Positions 27,983 through 36,189 of a stretch of DNA of 64,000 nucleotides are shown in pieces. Origin of the DNA: Propionibacteriaceae bacterium UBA7704 (GTDB taxonomy: Bacteria > Actinomycetota > Actinomycetes > Propionibacteriales > Propionibacteriaceae). The notes below the pieces were generated by a model. The model was not told where the DNA came from and ran no database searches. It saw nothing but the letters and a program-made list of their open reading frames with translations. The position numbers and the translations under genes were made by a program. Where the stretch lies: the NCBI GenBank assembly GCA_002482525.1, contig DLGC01000020.1, positions 112,156 to 176,155 of the forward strand. The letters run 5' to 3'. The first letter of the stretch is position 1. Each line of letters opens with the position of its first letter.

Positions 27983-28404
27983 GGGGTGCTTTCTGGGTTC
28001 GTGGCGGAATCGGCAACGTGCGCCAGGTCTGCTGGGCCGAAGGCCTGCGGCAGCACCTCACGCATGGTCAGTACTCCCTCTGGAGTGTCCATCAGCAGGT
28101 CCGGCCCACCGTGTTCATAAAGCAATTGGCGGCAGCGGCCACAGGGCATCAGTAGTTCGCCCAGCTTGTTGCAGCAGCTGAAGGCGACCAGTCGACCACC
28201 ACCGGTGGCGATGAGGTTCGAGACCAGTCCGCATTCAGCGCACAGACCCAAGCCATAGGAGGCGTTCTCGACATTGCAGCCGCCCACGATGCGGCCGTCA
28301 TCGACCAGGGCTGCAGCACCGACCGGGAACTGCGAATAGGGCGCGTAGGCGTGCTCGGAGAACTCCCGAGCACGACTGCGCAGCGCCTCAAAGTCGGGGT
28401 TAAT
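27979..28404 (-). CDS. cdd: Cytidine deaminase, probable ATT start
   Basis: A protein of 141 residues if read from ATT at 28404. The zinc site is complete: CNVENASYG, CAEC and PCGRCRQ. The N-terminus read from ATT is INPDFEALRSRAREFSEH, then AYAPYSQFPVGAAALV, which is conserved and forms part of the substrate pocket. No in-frame ATG, GTG or TTG occurs before the GTG at 28287, and starting there would delete that whole segment. The ATT overlaps the permease stop codon (GATTAA), with AAAGGG about eight bases before it. So either a rare ATT start is used or one base has been mis-called. Its stop overlaps the start of add. Confidence 0.85.
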   Translation of the reverse strand: MNPDFEALRSRAREFSEHAYAPYSQFPVGAAALVDDGRIVGGCNVENASYGLGLCAECGLVSNLIATGGGRLVAFSCCNKLGELLMPCGRCRQLLYEHGGPDLLMDTPEGVLTMREVLPQAFGPADLAHVADSATNPESTP

Positions 28405-29665
28405 CGGCCTCGCCCTTTCGATAGACCTGACCGTCGGCAGCCGGCATTCGTAGTCGTTGGGCGGAGAACACGAGTACCAGCAAGGTGGCGACGTAGGGGG
28501 TCATACTGGTGAACTCCGGCGGCACCTCGCTGGAAATGGCGAACCAGGCCAGCACCAGCAAGCCCAGCACGATGCGCCACACTCCGGTGAACGGTTTGCC
28601 CTTGACGCGGCGGATGATCTGCCAGATGCCCCAGCCGAGCAGCAGCAGGCCGATCGGGAGCAGGTAGGCGTGGATGACGTCGTTGCGACCGCGCAGCTGA
28701 ATGGCGTCGGTGTAGCCGAACAGCAGCGCGCCTGCGGCGAGGCCACCCGGACGCCAGTTGCCGAAGATCATCGCCGCCAGGCCGATGTAGCCACGGCCGC
28801 CGGTCTGACCGTCGCGGTACAGGTTGGAGGCCACCAGCACCAGGAAGCCGCCGGCGAGCCCGGCCAGGGCGCCGGAGATCAAGACCGCCACAAACTTCAG
28901 CCGCAGGACGTTTACGCCCAGCGTCTCAGCGGCGTGCGGGGCTTCACCGCAGGAGCGCAGGCGCAGCCCGAAGGCGGTGCGCCACAGCACCCACCAGGTA
29001 GCGACCAGCAGCAGCACCGCGATCACCACGAGCACATTGACGTTGGTGGTCAGGGTTCGCAGGATGGCGGCAAGGTCGGCGACCAGCCAGATGCCGGATT
29101 TCTCCAGTTCCAGCAGCACATCGCCCAGCCCTGGGATGGACAGCGACGGCAGCTTCTCCAACGGCGGGGATTGCGTCGGTCCGCCACCGGGAAGATCGCT
29201 GAAGGTTCGTACGGCCAGGTACGCCCCCGCGCCCGCACCGAGCAGGTTGATCGCAACACCGGACACAATGTGATCGACACCGAAGATCACCGTGGCCAAG
29301 GCATGAATAGCACCGCCGAGCAGACCCATTGCCGCCGCGCCCAGGATTCCCACCCACGGCCCGTAGTGATAGCCGAAGAAGGCGGCACCCCAGGTGCCGA
29401 GGATCATCATGCCTTCCAAGCCGATATTGACCACACCGGCGCGCTCAGACCACAGACCGCCCAGGCCTGCCAATGCCAGCGGCATTGCCAAGCCGATCGC
29501 TGCGGTGAGCGCTCCTGAGGAGTCGATGTCGTTCGCGCCGGTGAGCACCCGAACGGTGGAGATGACGGCGATGGAGCCCAGGATCACCACGGCCCAGTAC
29601 CAGTTCGGACGGCTGGAACCCGAGGTCACTCCCGGGACGGTCGGACTGACGAGTGTGGTGCTCAT
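28400..29665 (-). CDS. nupQ: Nucleoside ABC transporter permease, second subunit
   Basis: A protein of 421 residues with about ten hydrophobic segments, of the BPD_transp_2 (branched-chain/nucleoside) permease family. AAIGLAMPLALAGLGGLWSERAGVVNIGLEG (in part, ERAGVVNIGLEGMM) is the family signature, and GRGYIGLAAMIFGNWRPGG marks the C-terminal half. Its start overlaps the first permease by four bases. It pairs with that protein to form the membrane channel for nucleosides captured by the BMP lipoprotein. Confidence 0.92.
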   Translation of the reverse strand: MSTTLVSPTVPGVTSGSSRPNWYWAVVILGSIAVISTVRVLTGANDIDSSGALTAAIGLAMPLALAGLGGLWSERAGVVNIGLEGMMILGTWGAAFFGYHYGPWVGILGAAAMGLLGGAIHALATVIFGVDHIVSGVAINLLGAGAGAYLAVRTFSDLPGGGPTQSPPLEKLPSLSIPGLGDVLLELEKSGIWLVADLAAILRTLTTNVNVLVVIAVLLLVATWWVLWRTAFGLRLRSCGEAPHAAETLGVNVLRLKFVAVLISGALAGLAGGFLVLVASNLYRDGQTGGRGYIGLAAMIFGNWRPGGLAAGALLFGYTDAIQLRGRNDVIHAYLLPIGLLLLGWGIWQIIRRVKGKPFTGVWRIVLGLLVLAWFAISSEVPPEFTSMTPYVATLLVLVFSAQRLRMPAADGQVYRKGEAD

Positions 29666-30777
29666 GCTGCCACCTCCTCAGCCTGGACGCGTTCTTGTTG
29701 AGCCAACTCCGAGGCCACCACCCTTTGCTCGAGTCGAAGCTTTGCCCGACGTATCAACTCGTAGGCGATCACAACCGAGAGCACGATGATGCCCTGGATG
29801 ATCAACACCAGGCGGTCGGAGACGCCAGCACTGATCTGCAGGCCGTTGCTCAACTGATTCAGGTAGCCCCAGAGCACGGCCGAAACCGCCATACCGATGG
29901 GATGGTTCCGACCCAGCAAGGCCACTGAGATGCCGGCAAAGCCCAATCCGGCCTGGACCGTATCGCCATAGGCGTAGTCCTGGCCGAACAGCAACGGCAT
30001 GCCGACCAGTCCGGCGACCGCACCAGACATGACCATGGAGATCACGACCATCTTGCGCACATTGATTCCGCTGGCGACCGCAGCGGTCTCCGATTGCCCG
30101 GTGGCGCGCAGGTCGAAGCCGAAGCGGGTCTTATTCAGCATGAACCAGTAGAAGATGCCCACCGCGATGGAAAGGAAGATCAGGCCGTAGATCTCGTTGT
30201 GGGTGTTGAGCAGCCAACTCACGTCGATGCCCGGCACCCGCGAATCCTCGGCCAACACCTGGGTGCTGATGGCGTTTGACCCTTCCACCTGAACCGCGGC
30301 CATCTTCAAGAAGAATGCGACCAGGTAGGTGGCGATGTAGTTCAACATGATGGTGCTGATCACCTCGGACACCCCGCGGGTGACCTTCAGCAGGCCCGCG
30401 ATCAGCGCCCACAGCGCACCAGTGGCCATGGAGACCAGGATCGCGACGATGATGTTGAGCCAGCCGGGCAACCAGTGCGCGCCGGCGAAGACCGCGGCGG
30501 CGAACGACGCCACGCGGTACTGCCCGTCGACGCCGATATTGAACAGATTCATCTTGAATCCGATCGCAACGGCAACCGCCGACAGATAGAGCACGGTGGC
30601 TTCGTTGATGATGGCCACGATCTGTCGCGGCAGGGGTGCTTTGAACAACACCTGCCATACGGCCACCACCGGGTCACCGGCCAGCAGCAGAATGATGGTG
30701 GTTACCAGCAGGGCGACCACGATGGCGAGCGCCGGGGCTGCCAGAGCCAACCCGATCTTGCGCAGGTTGCTTCTCAT
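29662..30777 (-). CDS. nupP: Nucleoside ABC transporter permease, first subunit
   Basis: A protein of 371 residues with about nine hydrophobic segments. Family motifs include FNIGVDGQYRVASFAAA and the TRFGFDLRATGQSETAAVASGINVRK region (in part, FDLRATGQSETAA). The GVSEVISTIMLNYIA segment is typical of YufP/NupP permeases. It overlaps both the ATPase gene and the second permease by four bases, which keeps subunit output matched. Confidence 0.92.
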   Translation of the reverse strand: MRSNLRKIGLALAAPALAIVVALLVTTIILLLAGDPVVAVWQVLFKAPLPRQIVAIINEATVLYLSAVAVAIGFKMNLFNIGVDGQYRVASFAAAVFAGAHWLPGWLNIIVAILVSMATGALWALIAGLLKVTRGVSEVISTIMLNYIATYLVAFFLKMAAVQVEGSNAISTQVLAEDSRVPGIDVSWLLNTHNEIYGLIFLSIAVGIFYWFMLNKTRFGFDLRATGQSETAAVASGINVRKMVVISMVMSGAVAGLVGMPLLFGQDYAYGDTVQAGLGFAGISVALLGRNHPIGMAVSAVLWGYLNQLSNGLQISAGVSDRLVLIIQGIIVLSVVIAYELIRRAKLRLEQRVVASELAQQERVQAEEVAA

Positions 30778-32327
30778 TTGGCGGTCTCCTCACTGGCGTC
30801 GGCCCCGGTCATGGCAGCACCCAGCTGCTCCTTGGTGACCACTTCGGGATCAAAATCTCCGGACAGACTGCCTCGCAGGATCACCCGGATTCGATCCGAC
30901 AAACCAACGAGTTCCTCCAGATCGGCAGAGATCAACAGCACCGCCATCCCGTTGCGCCGGGCGGTCTTGATGAGATCCCAGATCGCGGCCTGCGCACCGA
31001 CGTCGACGCCGCGGGTGGGATGGGCGGCCACCAGCACCCGGGGCGTATGGCTCATCTCGCGCCCGATGATCAGCTTCTGCTGGTTGCCGCCGGACAGCGA
31101 GCCGGCCGTCACGGAGATCGACGGAGTGCGCACATCGAACTGGTTGACGATGGTCTCGGTATCCGCCTTGGCTGCGGCCGCGTCGATCAGAGGACCCTTG
31201 GCGTTGGGCGGCTGAGTCTGGTGTCCCAGGATGACGTTCTCCCACAGGGGCGATTCGAGCAGCAACCCGTGGCGATGGCGGTCCTCGGGGATGTAGCCGA
31301 CGCCGGCCTCTCTGATCTCCCGGACCCCGGCCGTGGTGATGTCCTCGCCTTCGAGGTACACCGCCCCGGAGGTGGCGCGACGCATTCCCATGATGACCTC
31401 GACGAGCTCCGCTTGACCGTTGCCCTCAACCCCGGCGATTCCGAGGATCTCGCCGGCATGAATGGTGAGGTTGATCTGGTCCAGGGTCTTGGCCTGGCCG
31501 GGCACGCCTAGGTCGATATCAGTGAGTTGCAGCATCACCGTGTCGGTGACGGTGGACTCCTCGGTCTGAGGCGAGGGCAGCTCGGAGCCCACCATGAGTT
31601 CGGCGAGCTCACGGGCGGTCACCGAGGAGGGCTCCACTTCAGCGACAGTGGTTCCGCGACGGATCACGGTGATGTCATCGGCAACCGACAACACCTCGTC
31701 GAGTTTGTGAGAGATGAAGATCACCGTCAGGCCTTCAGACTTCAGGCCGCGCAGGTGATCGAACAACTCGGTTACTTCCTGGGGCACCAACACAGCGGTG
31801 GGTTCGTCCAGGATCAGGATTCGGGCGCCCCGGTAGAGCACCTTCAGGATTTCGATGCGTTGCCGATCACCGACACCGAGATCAGCAACGAGTTCATCAG
31901 GGTCGACGTGGAGACCGTACTCAGCGGAGATCTCGCGAATCTTGGTTCGCGCCGCGTCACCGATGCCGTGCAGCTTCTCCGCCCCCAGCACCACGTTCTC
32001 CAGAACCGTCAGGTTGTCGGCGAGCATGAAGTGCTGGAACACCATGCCGATCCCGGCGTCGATGGCGTCGGTGGGGCTCTTGAGGGTGACCGGGCGGCCT
32101 TCGATAGTGATGGAGCCTTCGTCGGGGGCCTGCACACCGTAGAGGATCTTCATCAAGGTGGACTTGCCTGCGCCGTTCTCCCCCACGATCGCGTGGATCG
32201 TGCGACTGCGTACCTTCAGCGAGATGTCGCGGTTGGCGACGACCCCCGGGAAACGCTTGGTGATTCCCACCAACTCGACGGCCAGGTCCCCGCTGGCCGC
32301 TGATTGGTCGGGTTCGACACTCGACAT
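30774..32327 (-). CDS. nupO: Nucleoside ABC transporter ATP-binding protein (two NBDs)
   Basis: A protein of 517 residues with two nucleotide-binding domains in tandem. The first has Walker A GENGAGKST and Walker B ILILDEPTAVL. The second has a degenerate P-loop (GVEGNGQAEL), a clear signature LSGGNQQKLIIGREM, and Walker B RVLVAAHPTRGVD, in which the usual Glu after the Asp-like position is replaced. This asymmetry is normal for the sugar/nucleoside subfamily. It lies 139 bases downstream of the lipoprotein gene, separated by a hairpin. Confidence 0.93.
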   Translation of the reverse strand: MSSVEPDQSAASGDLAVELVGITKRFPGVVANRDISLKVRSRTIHAIVGENGAGKSTLMKILYGVQAPDEGSITIEGRPVTLKSPTDAIDAGIGMVFQHFMLADNLTVLENVVLGAEKLHGIGDAARTKIREISAEYGLHVDPDELVADLGVGDRQRIEILKVLYRGARILILDEPTAVLVPQEVTELFDHLRGLKSEGLTVIFISHKLDEVLSVADDITVIRRGTTVAEVEPSSVTARELAELMVGSELPSPQTEESTVTDTVMLQLTDIDLGVPGQAKTLDQINLTIHAGEILGIAGVEGNGQAELVEVIMGMRRATSGAVYLEGEDITTAGVREIREAGVGYIPEDRHRHGLLLESPLWENVILGHQTQPPNAKGPLIDAAAAKADTETIVNQFDVRTPSISVTAGSLSGGNQQKLIIGREMSHTPRVLVAAHPTRGVDVGAQAAIWDLIKTARRNGMAVLLISADLEELVGLSDRIRVILRGSLSGDFDPEVVTKEQLGAAMTGADASEETAK

Positions 32328-32396
32328 CGGTATGACTCCTCAATGTGCAACTGATCGGCGCCTTTGCCAGATCCCCAACGCACTCTAGTGGGAAGC

Positions 32397-32433
32397 GTCG
32401 GCCCGGGCGACACTCTGGTGCACCCGGGCCGAC
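32397..32433 (-). terminator. Hairpin between the BMP lipoprotein gene and its ABC genes
   Basis: A perfect eleven-base stem, GTCGGCCCGGG / CCCGGGCCGAC, with a 15-base loop, inside the 138-base gap. It could stop part of the transcription or protect the 3' end of the lipoprotein mRNA. Either would give more binding protein than transporter. No T tract follows. Confidence 0.6.
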
Positions 32434-32465
32434 GTTTCGTGACTAAGGAAAAGCCAAACAGCTGA

Positions 32466-33500
32466 TCACTTGCTCGGAACGACGATCTTTCCGTCGATGA
32501 TCTGCTGCTTGTAGTCCTCCAGTTGCGGAACGATGTCATCGATCTTGCCCCCGGTGGTGGAGTAGCCCACACCGTCAACCTTGAGATCGAAGACGGTCGG
32601 GCCCGCCGCGAAGGTGTTGTCGTTGACCGACTTGATGAAGGTGTAGACACCCACGTCGACGCGCTTAAGCATCGAGGTCATGATGACGTCGCGCACGTCT
32701 TCAGCAGCGGTCTTGGCCTGGTCGGAGTCAACACCGATGGCCAGCTTGCCTGCAGCCTTCGCAGCGCTGAACACGCCACCGCCGGAACCACCAGCTGCGT
32801 GGTAGACGATGTCAGCACCGGACTGGTACATGCCCTCAGCAGCAGCCTTGCCCTTGGCCACATCACCGAAACCGGTGAAGTCCGGCGGCTGGGTCAGGTA
32901 CTTGACGTCGATCTTGATGTCGGGGTTGACGGCCTTGGCACCGGCCTCGTAGCCAACCTGGAACTTCTTGATCAGGTCGGTCTCGACGCCACCCACGAAG
33001 CCGATGTGGTCGGTCTTGGTCTTCAACGCAGCAGCCGCACCGACCAGGAAGGACCCCTCGTTCTCGGCGAAGACGATGTTCATGATGTTGTCACCGGTGG
33101 AGGCCTCGGAGGCGTCGTCAACGATGGCGAACTTCACGTCGGGGTTGTCCTTGGCAACCTTGCCGACAGCGTTGGCGTAGGCGAAGCCCACGGCGACGAT
33201 GTTGTTGTAGCCGGCATCAATGAGCTGGTTCAAACGCTCTTCTTTGGCGGACTCCGCTTCACCGGCCGTTGCTGCCGATTCCTTGGTTTCGACGCCGAAC
33301 TCCTGGGCAGCCTTGTCCAGGCCCGCAGCCGCAGAGTCGTTGAACGACTGGTCGCCACGACCTCCGATGTCGTAGGCCATACCAACTTTGATCTTGGGAG
33401 TGTCGGTCGAGGCCGACGGACTGGACGTCCCGCTGCTGCACGCAGTCAGCGACAGGGCAGCGGCGGCCACCACTGCGACGGACTTGATCACCTTATGCAC
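32466..33500 (-). CDS. nupN: BMP family nucleoside-binding lipoprotein
   Basis: A protein of 344 residues. The signal peptide ends in a lipobox (SLTAC, Cys21) followed by a Ser/Thr-rich linker. The mature part has the BMP pattern: KVGMAYDIGGRGDQSFNDSA, NIVAVGFAYANAVGKVA, GFVGGVETDLIKKFQVGYEAGA, and YHAAGGSGGGVFSAAK. These proteins bind purine and pyrimidine nucleosides outside the cell for the ABC genes that follow. The start is GTG 33500, with AAGGAG six bases before. It heads the salvage operon and is divergent from yjjI. Confidence 0.94.
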   Translation of the reverse strand: MHKVIKSVAVVAAAALSLTACSSGTSSPSASTDTPKIKVGMAYDIGGRGDQSFNDSAAAGLDKAAQEFGVETKESAATAGEAESAKEERLNQLIDAGYNNIVAVGFAYANAVGKVAKDNPDVKFAIVDDASEASTGDNIMNIVFAENEGSFLVGAAAALKTKTDHIGFVGGVETDLIKKFQVGYEAGAKAVNPDIKIDVKYLTQPPDFTGFGDVAKGKAAAEGMYQSGADIVYHAAGGSGGGVFSAAKAAGKLAIGVDSDQAKTAAEDVRDVIMTSMLKRVDVGVYTFIKSVNDNTFAAGPTVFDLKVDGVGYSTTGGKIDDIVPQLEDYKQQIIDGKIVVPSK

Positions 33501-33654
33501 GGTGTCTCCTTCTGGGAATGAACAAGCTGTGCGCCATGAAGCGCACCTCCGAGGACTCTAACCTTCTCGATGGGCAATTGGGACACCATCCTCGCGCCTG
33601 TGACGAACCCGTTATCTAAGCAAGCGTGATCGGAGCTGGCGGTAGTCTGAATGG

Positions 33655-35205
33655 ATGCAAGACCCGCTGCGTACCGCCGCCGAGCAGATCGTCACCAGTC
33701 GCGCCCTGGGCTACGACCAGAAGCTGCGTCGCTTGGCCGCCCTGGCTGACAATGCACTGCCCTACCCCGCACTTTCGCCGCTGTGCCAGGAGGCCCTGGA
33801 CGCGCGAGTGATTTGCGACATGTACGAGGGCAATCGGCCGTTCACACCGCGCTACGTGCTTCCTGATTACGCCAAGGCGCTGCGCAATGGAGTGAAGTAC
33901 TTGGAGTTGGAGCCGCCCCAGGGCTTGGACGATGCACTCAGCTTCCTGACCATCCTCTACAGCCAGGTGCCGTCGGTGACCACCTACCCGGTCTACCTCG
34001 GCGATCTGGACGCCCTGCTGGAACCGTTCGTCCCCGCAGAGTTGCCCGACGCCGAGTTGGACGCCAAGCTGCGGCGGTTCTGGATCCAACTCGATCGGCT
34101 GCAACCTGATGCTTTCACCCACGCCAATGTGGGCCCCGGCGACGGCCGGGTGATCCGTTCGATCTGGCGGGTCGAGCGGTCGCTTCGTCAGGTGGTGCCG
34201 AACCTGACGATGAAGGTCGCTCCCGACACTCCCGACGACCTGATCGAGGACGCGGTGCGGACTGTCTTCGAAACCGGCAAGCCCCATTTCGTGAACCATC
34301 CGATGATGGTCGGCGATCACGGCACCGAGTACGCCGCGGTGAGCTGCTACAACTCGTTGAAGGTTCGCGGTGGCGCTCACAGCCTGGTGCGGCTGAACCT
34401 CAAGGAGGCTGTCGGACGCCACGTCGGGCAGGCTGATTCGTTCATCGCCGAGGGGTTGCCTCACTGGGTGGAGCTGACCGCCGAGCTGGGCGAGGCACGG
34501 ATCCGTTCCTTGGTCGAGGATCAGGGTTTCTTCGAGTCGCACTTCCTGGCCACTGAAGGGCTGATCGACATCGATCGGTTCTCGTTGATGTTTGGAATCT
34601 TCGGCCTGGCCGAGTGTGTCAACGAGCTCATGGAGCGCGAAGGGCACGCCGAGGCCCGCTACGGCCATGACGAGCGTGCCAACGCTCTGGCTCACCAGGT
34701 CGTGGGACGTATCGCCGAACTGGTCAAGGAGCGTCCGCTGCCGTACTGCGCCGGGGGCGGTGGGTTCGCCTATCTGCATTCGCAAAGCGGCATCGATCTG
34801 GACTTGGACACCACCGCCGGCACTCGGATTCCGGTGGGCGAGGAGCCGGACATGTTGACCCACATCGAGGCCTGCGCCCCGATACATCAGCTCTTCCCGG
34901 CGGGTATCTCTGACATCTTCCATGTCGAGGAAACCGTCACCCGCAACCCGCGAGCGATGGTCGATGTGATCCGCGGGGCACTGGCTGCCGGAATGCGGGA
35001 CTTCACCTTCAATCTCGATTCCAATGAGTTCATTCGGATCACGGGCTATCTGGTGCGCAAGTCCGACCTGGTCGATGTCGACGAGCATGGCGCCCGGCAT
35101 TCCAGTGACTATCTGGCCGCTACCGCCGAGATCAACCACACGGTGACAACTCGAGCCATCAAGCGGATCATCGCCGCCGAGCTCAACCCGACTGCCGGCG
35201 GCTGA
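33655..35205 (+). CDS. yjjI: YjjI-type glycyl-radical enzyme
   Basis: A protein of 516 residues, the same length as E. coli YjjI as I recall it and much shorter than pyruvate formate-lyase. The likely thiyl cysteine is Cys231 in AAVSCYNSLKVRGGAH. The glycyl-radical loop near the C-terminus reads FIRITGYLV (Gly464), matching the R-[VI]-x-G-Y pattern. The substrate of YjjI is not established. The dedicated activase starts two bases downstream, so a working pair is likely. Glycyl-radical enzymes are destroyed by oxygen, so this gene points to anaerobic growth. No FNR-like site was identified upstream. Confidence 0.85.
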   Translation: MQDPLRTAAEQIVTSRALGYDQKLRRLAALADNALPYPALSPLCQEALDARVICDMYEGNRPFTPRYVLPDYAKALRNGVKYLELEPPQGLDDALSFLTILYSQVPSVTTYPVYLGDLDALLEPFVPAELPDAELDAKLRRFWIQLDRLQPDAFTHANVGPGDGRVIRSIWRVERSLRQVVPNLTMKVAPDTPDDLIEDAVRTVFETGKPHFVNHPMMVGDHGTEYAAVSCYNSLKVRGGAHSLVRLNLKEAVGRHVGQADSFIAEGLPHWVELTAELGEARIRSLVEDQGFFESHFLATEGLIDIDRFSLMFGIFGLAECVNELMEREGHAEARYGHDERANALAHQVVGRIAELVKERPLPYCAGGGGFAYLHSQSGIDLDLDTTAGTRIPVGEEPDMLTHIEACAPIHQLFPAGISDIFHVEETVTRNPRAMVDVIRGALAAGMRDFTFNLDSNEFIRITGYLVRKSDLVDVDEHGARHSSDYLAATAEINHTVTTRAIKRIIAAELNPTAGG

Positions 35206-35206
35206 T

Positions 35207-36073
35207 TTGTCGATCCCGTTGGCCACCGCGGCGTCCGGGCTGGTCACCGACGTCATCGAGTTCTCGGCCGTCGACGGGCCTGGTAACCGCTTCGTGGTGT
35301 TCCTGCAGGGCTGCAATTTCGACTGCCTGGCCTGCCACAACCCGTACACGATCAACCTCTGCAATGGCTGCGGGGTGTGCGTGGCGTCCTGCCCCAGCGG
35401 AGCTTTGTCGCTCGACGATGCCGGGTCGGTGAGGTGGGACGCCGGGGTCTGCACCGGCTGCGACACCTGCATCGCAGTGTGCCCCTATGACGCGACTCCG
35501 AAGGCCCAGCAGCGTCCGGTGACCGAGCTGATGGCTCAGATTCGGCGGGCCGCACCTTTCCTTTCGGGAATCACGGTCTCCGGAGGTGAAGCCACGCAGC
35601 AGCCGCAGTTCGTCGAATCGTTGTTCGCCGCGGTGAAGGCCGAGCTGCCGAGGTTGACTTGCTTTGTCGATTCCAACGGCGGCGTCGAACCGGACGTTTG
35701 GGATGCGCTCGATCCGGTGATGGACGCAGCCATGATCGATCTGAAGTGCTTCGACGACGAGATTCACCAGCACATCACCGGTGCGTCCAATGCGGCGGTG
35801 TTGGCCAGCATCGAGCGCTTGGCGGCCCGAGGAAAGCTGTACGAGGTGCGGCTGCTGCTGATGACGGGAGTCAACGATGCCGATGAGTTGTTGGCCGAGA
35901 CCGGACGCTGGCTGGCCGGCATCGACCCGACGATGCGCATCAAGGTGATCGGATACCGCGCCCACGGCGTGCGACCCAGTGCAGTGCCTTTGGTCGAGCC
36001 GACCGCGGAGCAGCGCGAGCACTACGCCGCGGTTCTGCGCACCGAATCGCCCTTCGAGCTTCTGGTGATCTAG
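35207..36073 (+). CDS. yjjW: YjjW-type glycyl-radical enzyme activase (radical SAM)
   Basis: A protein of 288 residues. The radical SAM motif is CNFDCLAC (CX3CX2C), followed by two 4Fe-4S ferredoxin motifs, CNGCGVCVASCP and CTGCDTCIAVCP, then TVSGGEATQQP for SAM binding and MIDLKCFDDEIHQHITG. This is the layout of PFL-activase relatives with an inserted bacterial ferredoxin domain. It would draw a hydrogen from the Gly464 region of the upstream enzyme. It begins at TTG 35207, one base after the yjjI stop. Confidence 0.9.
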   Translation: MSIPLATAASGLVTDVIEFSAVDGPGNRFVVFLQGCNFDCLACHNPYTINLCNGCGVCVASCPSGALSLDDAGSVRWDAGVCTGCDTCIAVCPYDATPKAQQRPVTELMAQIRRAAPFLSGITVSGGEATQQPQFVESLFAAVKAELPRLTCFVDSNGGVEPDVWDALDPVMDAAMIDLKCFDDEIHQHITGASNAAVLASIERLAARGKLYEVRLLLMTGVNDADELLAETGRWLAGIDPTMRIKVIGYRAHGVRPSAVPLVEPTAEQREHYAAVLRTESPFELLVI

Positions 36074-36091
36074 GGCGTTATCCCTCTCGCT

Positions 36092-36110
36092 GGCTGAGTT
36101 TGTCGAAGCC
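36092..36110. repeat. Possible dispersed repeat (GGCTGAGTTTGTCGAAGCC)
   Basis: The core is close to the CTTCGACAAGCTCAG element I know from many bacterial genomes, with GGCT/AGCC ends. Only one copy was noticed in this window, directly after yjjW, so the assignment rests on recall. Confidence 0.3.
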
Positions 36111-36142
36111 CGCCACCCCACAAAACCGTCATCCACATTCTT

Positions 36143-36158
36143 TCGAACATCTGTTCTA
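36143..36158 (+). promoter_or_regulatory. LexA-like SOS box upstream of the DUF222/HNH gene
   Basis: TCGAAC-ATCT-GTTCTA differs at one base from the actinobacterial LexA consensus TCGAAC-N4-GTTCGA. It lies 32-47 bases before the start codon at 36190 and just before a TATTCT that could be a -10 element. Some mycobacterial genes of the same (13E12 repeat) family are SOS-controlled, as I recall. Confidence 0.6.
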
Positions 36159-36189
36159 TTCTGTCAGTGCCCCCTGGGAGAATAGACCC

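Noticed and set aside
33616..35472. A 618-codon open frame on the minus strand
   Set aside because: It is antisense to yjjI and overlaps yjjW; its protein shows no domain pattern.
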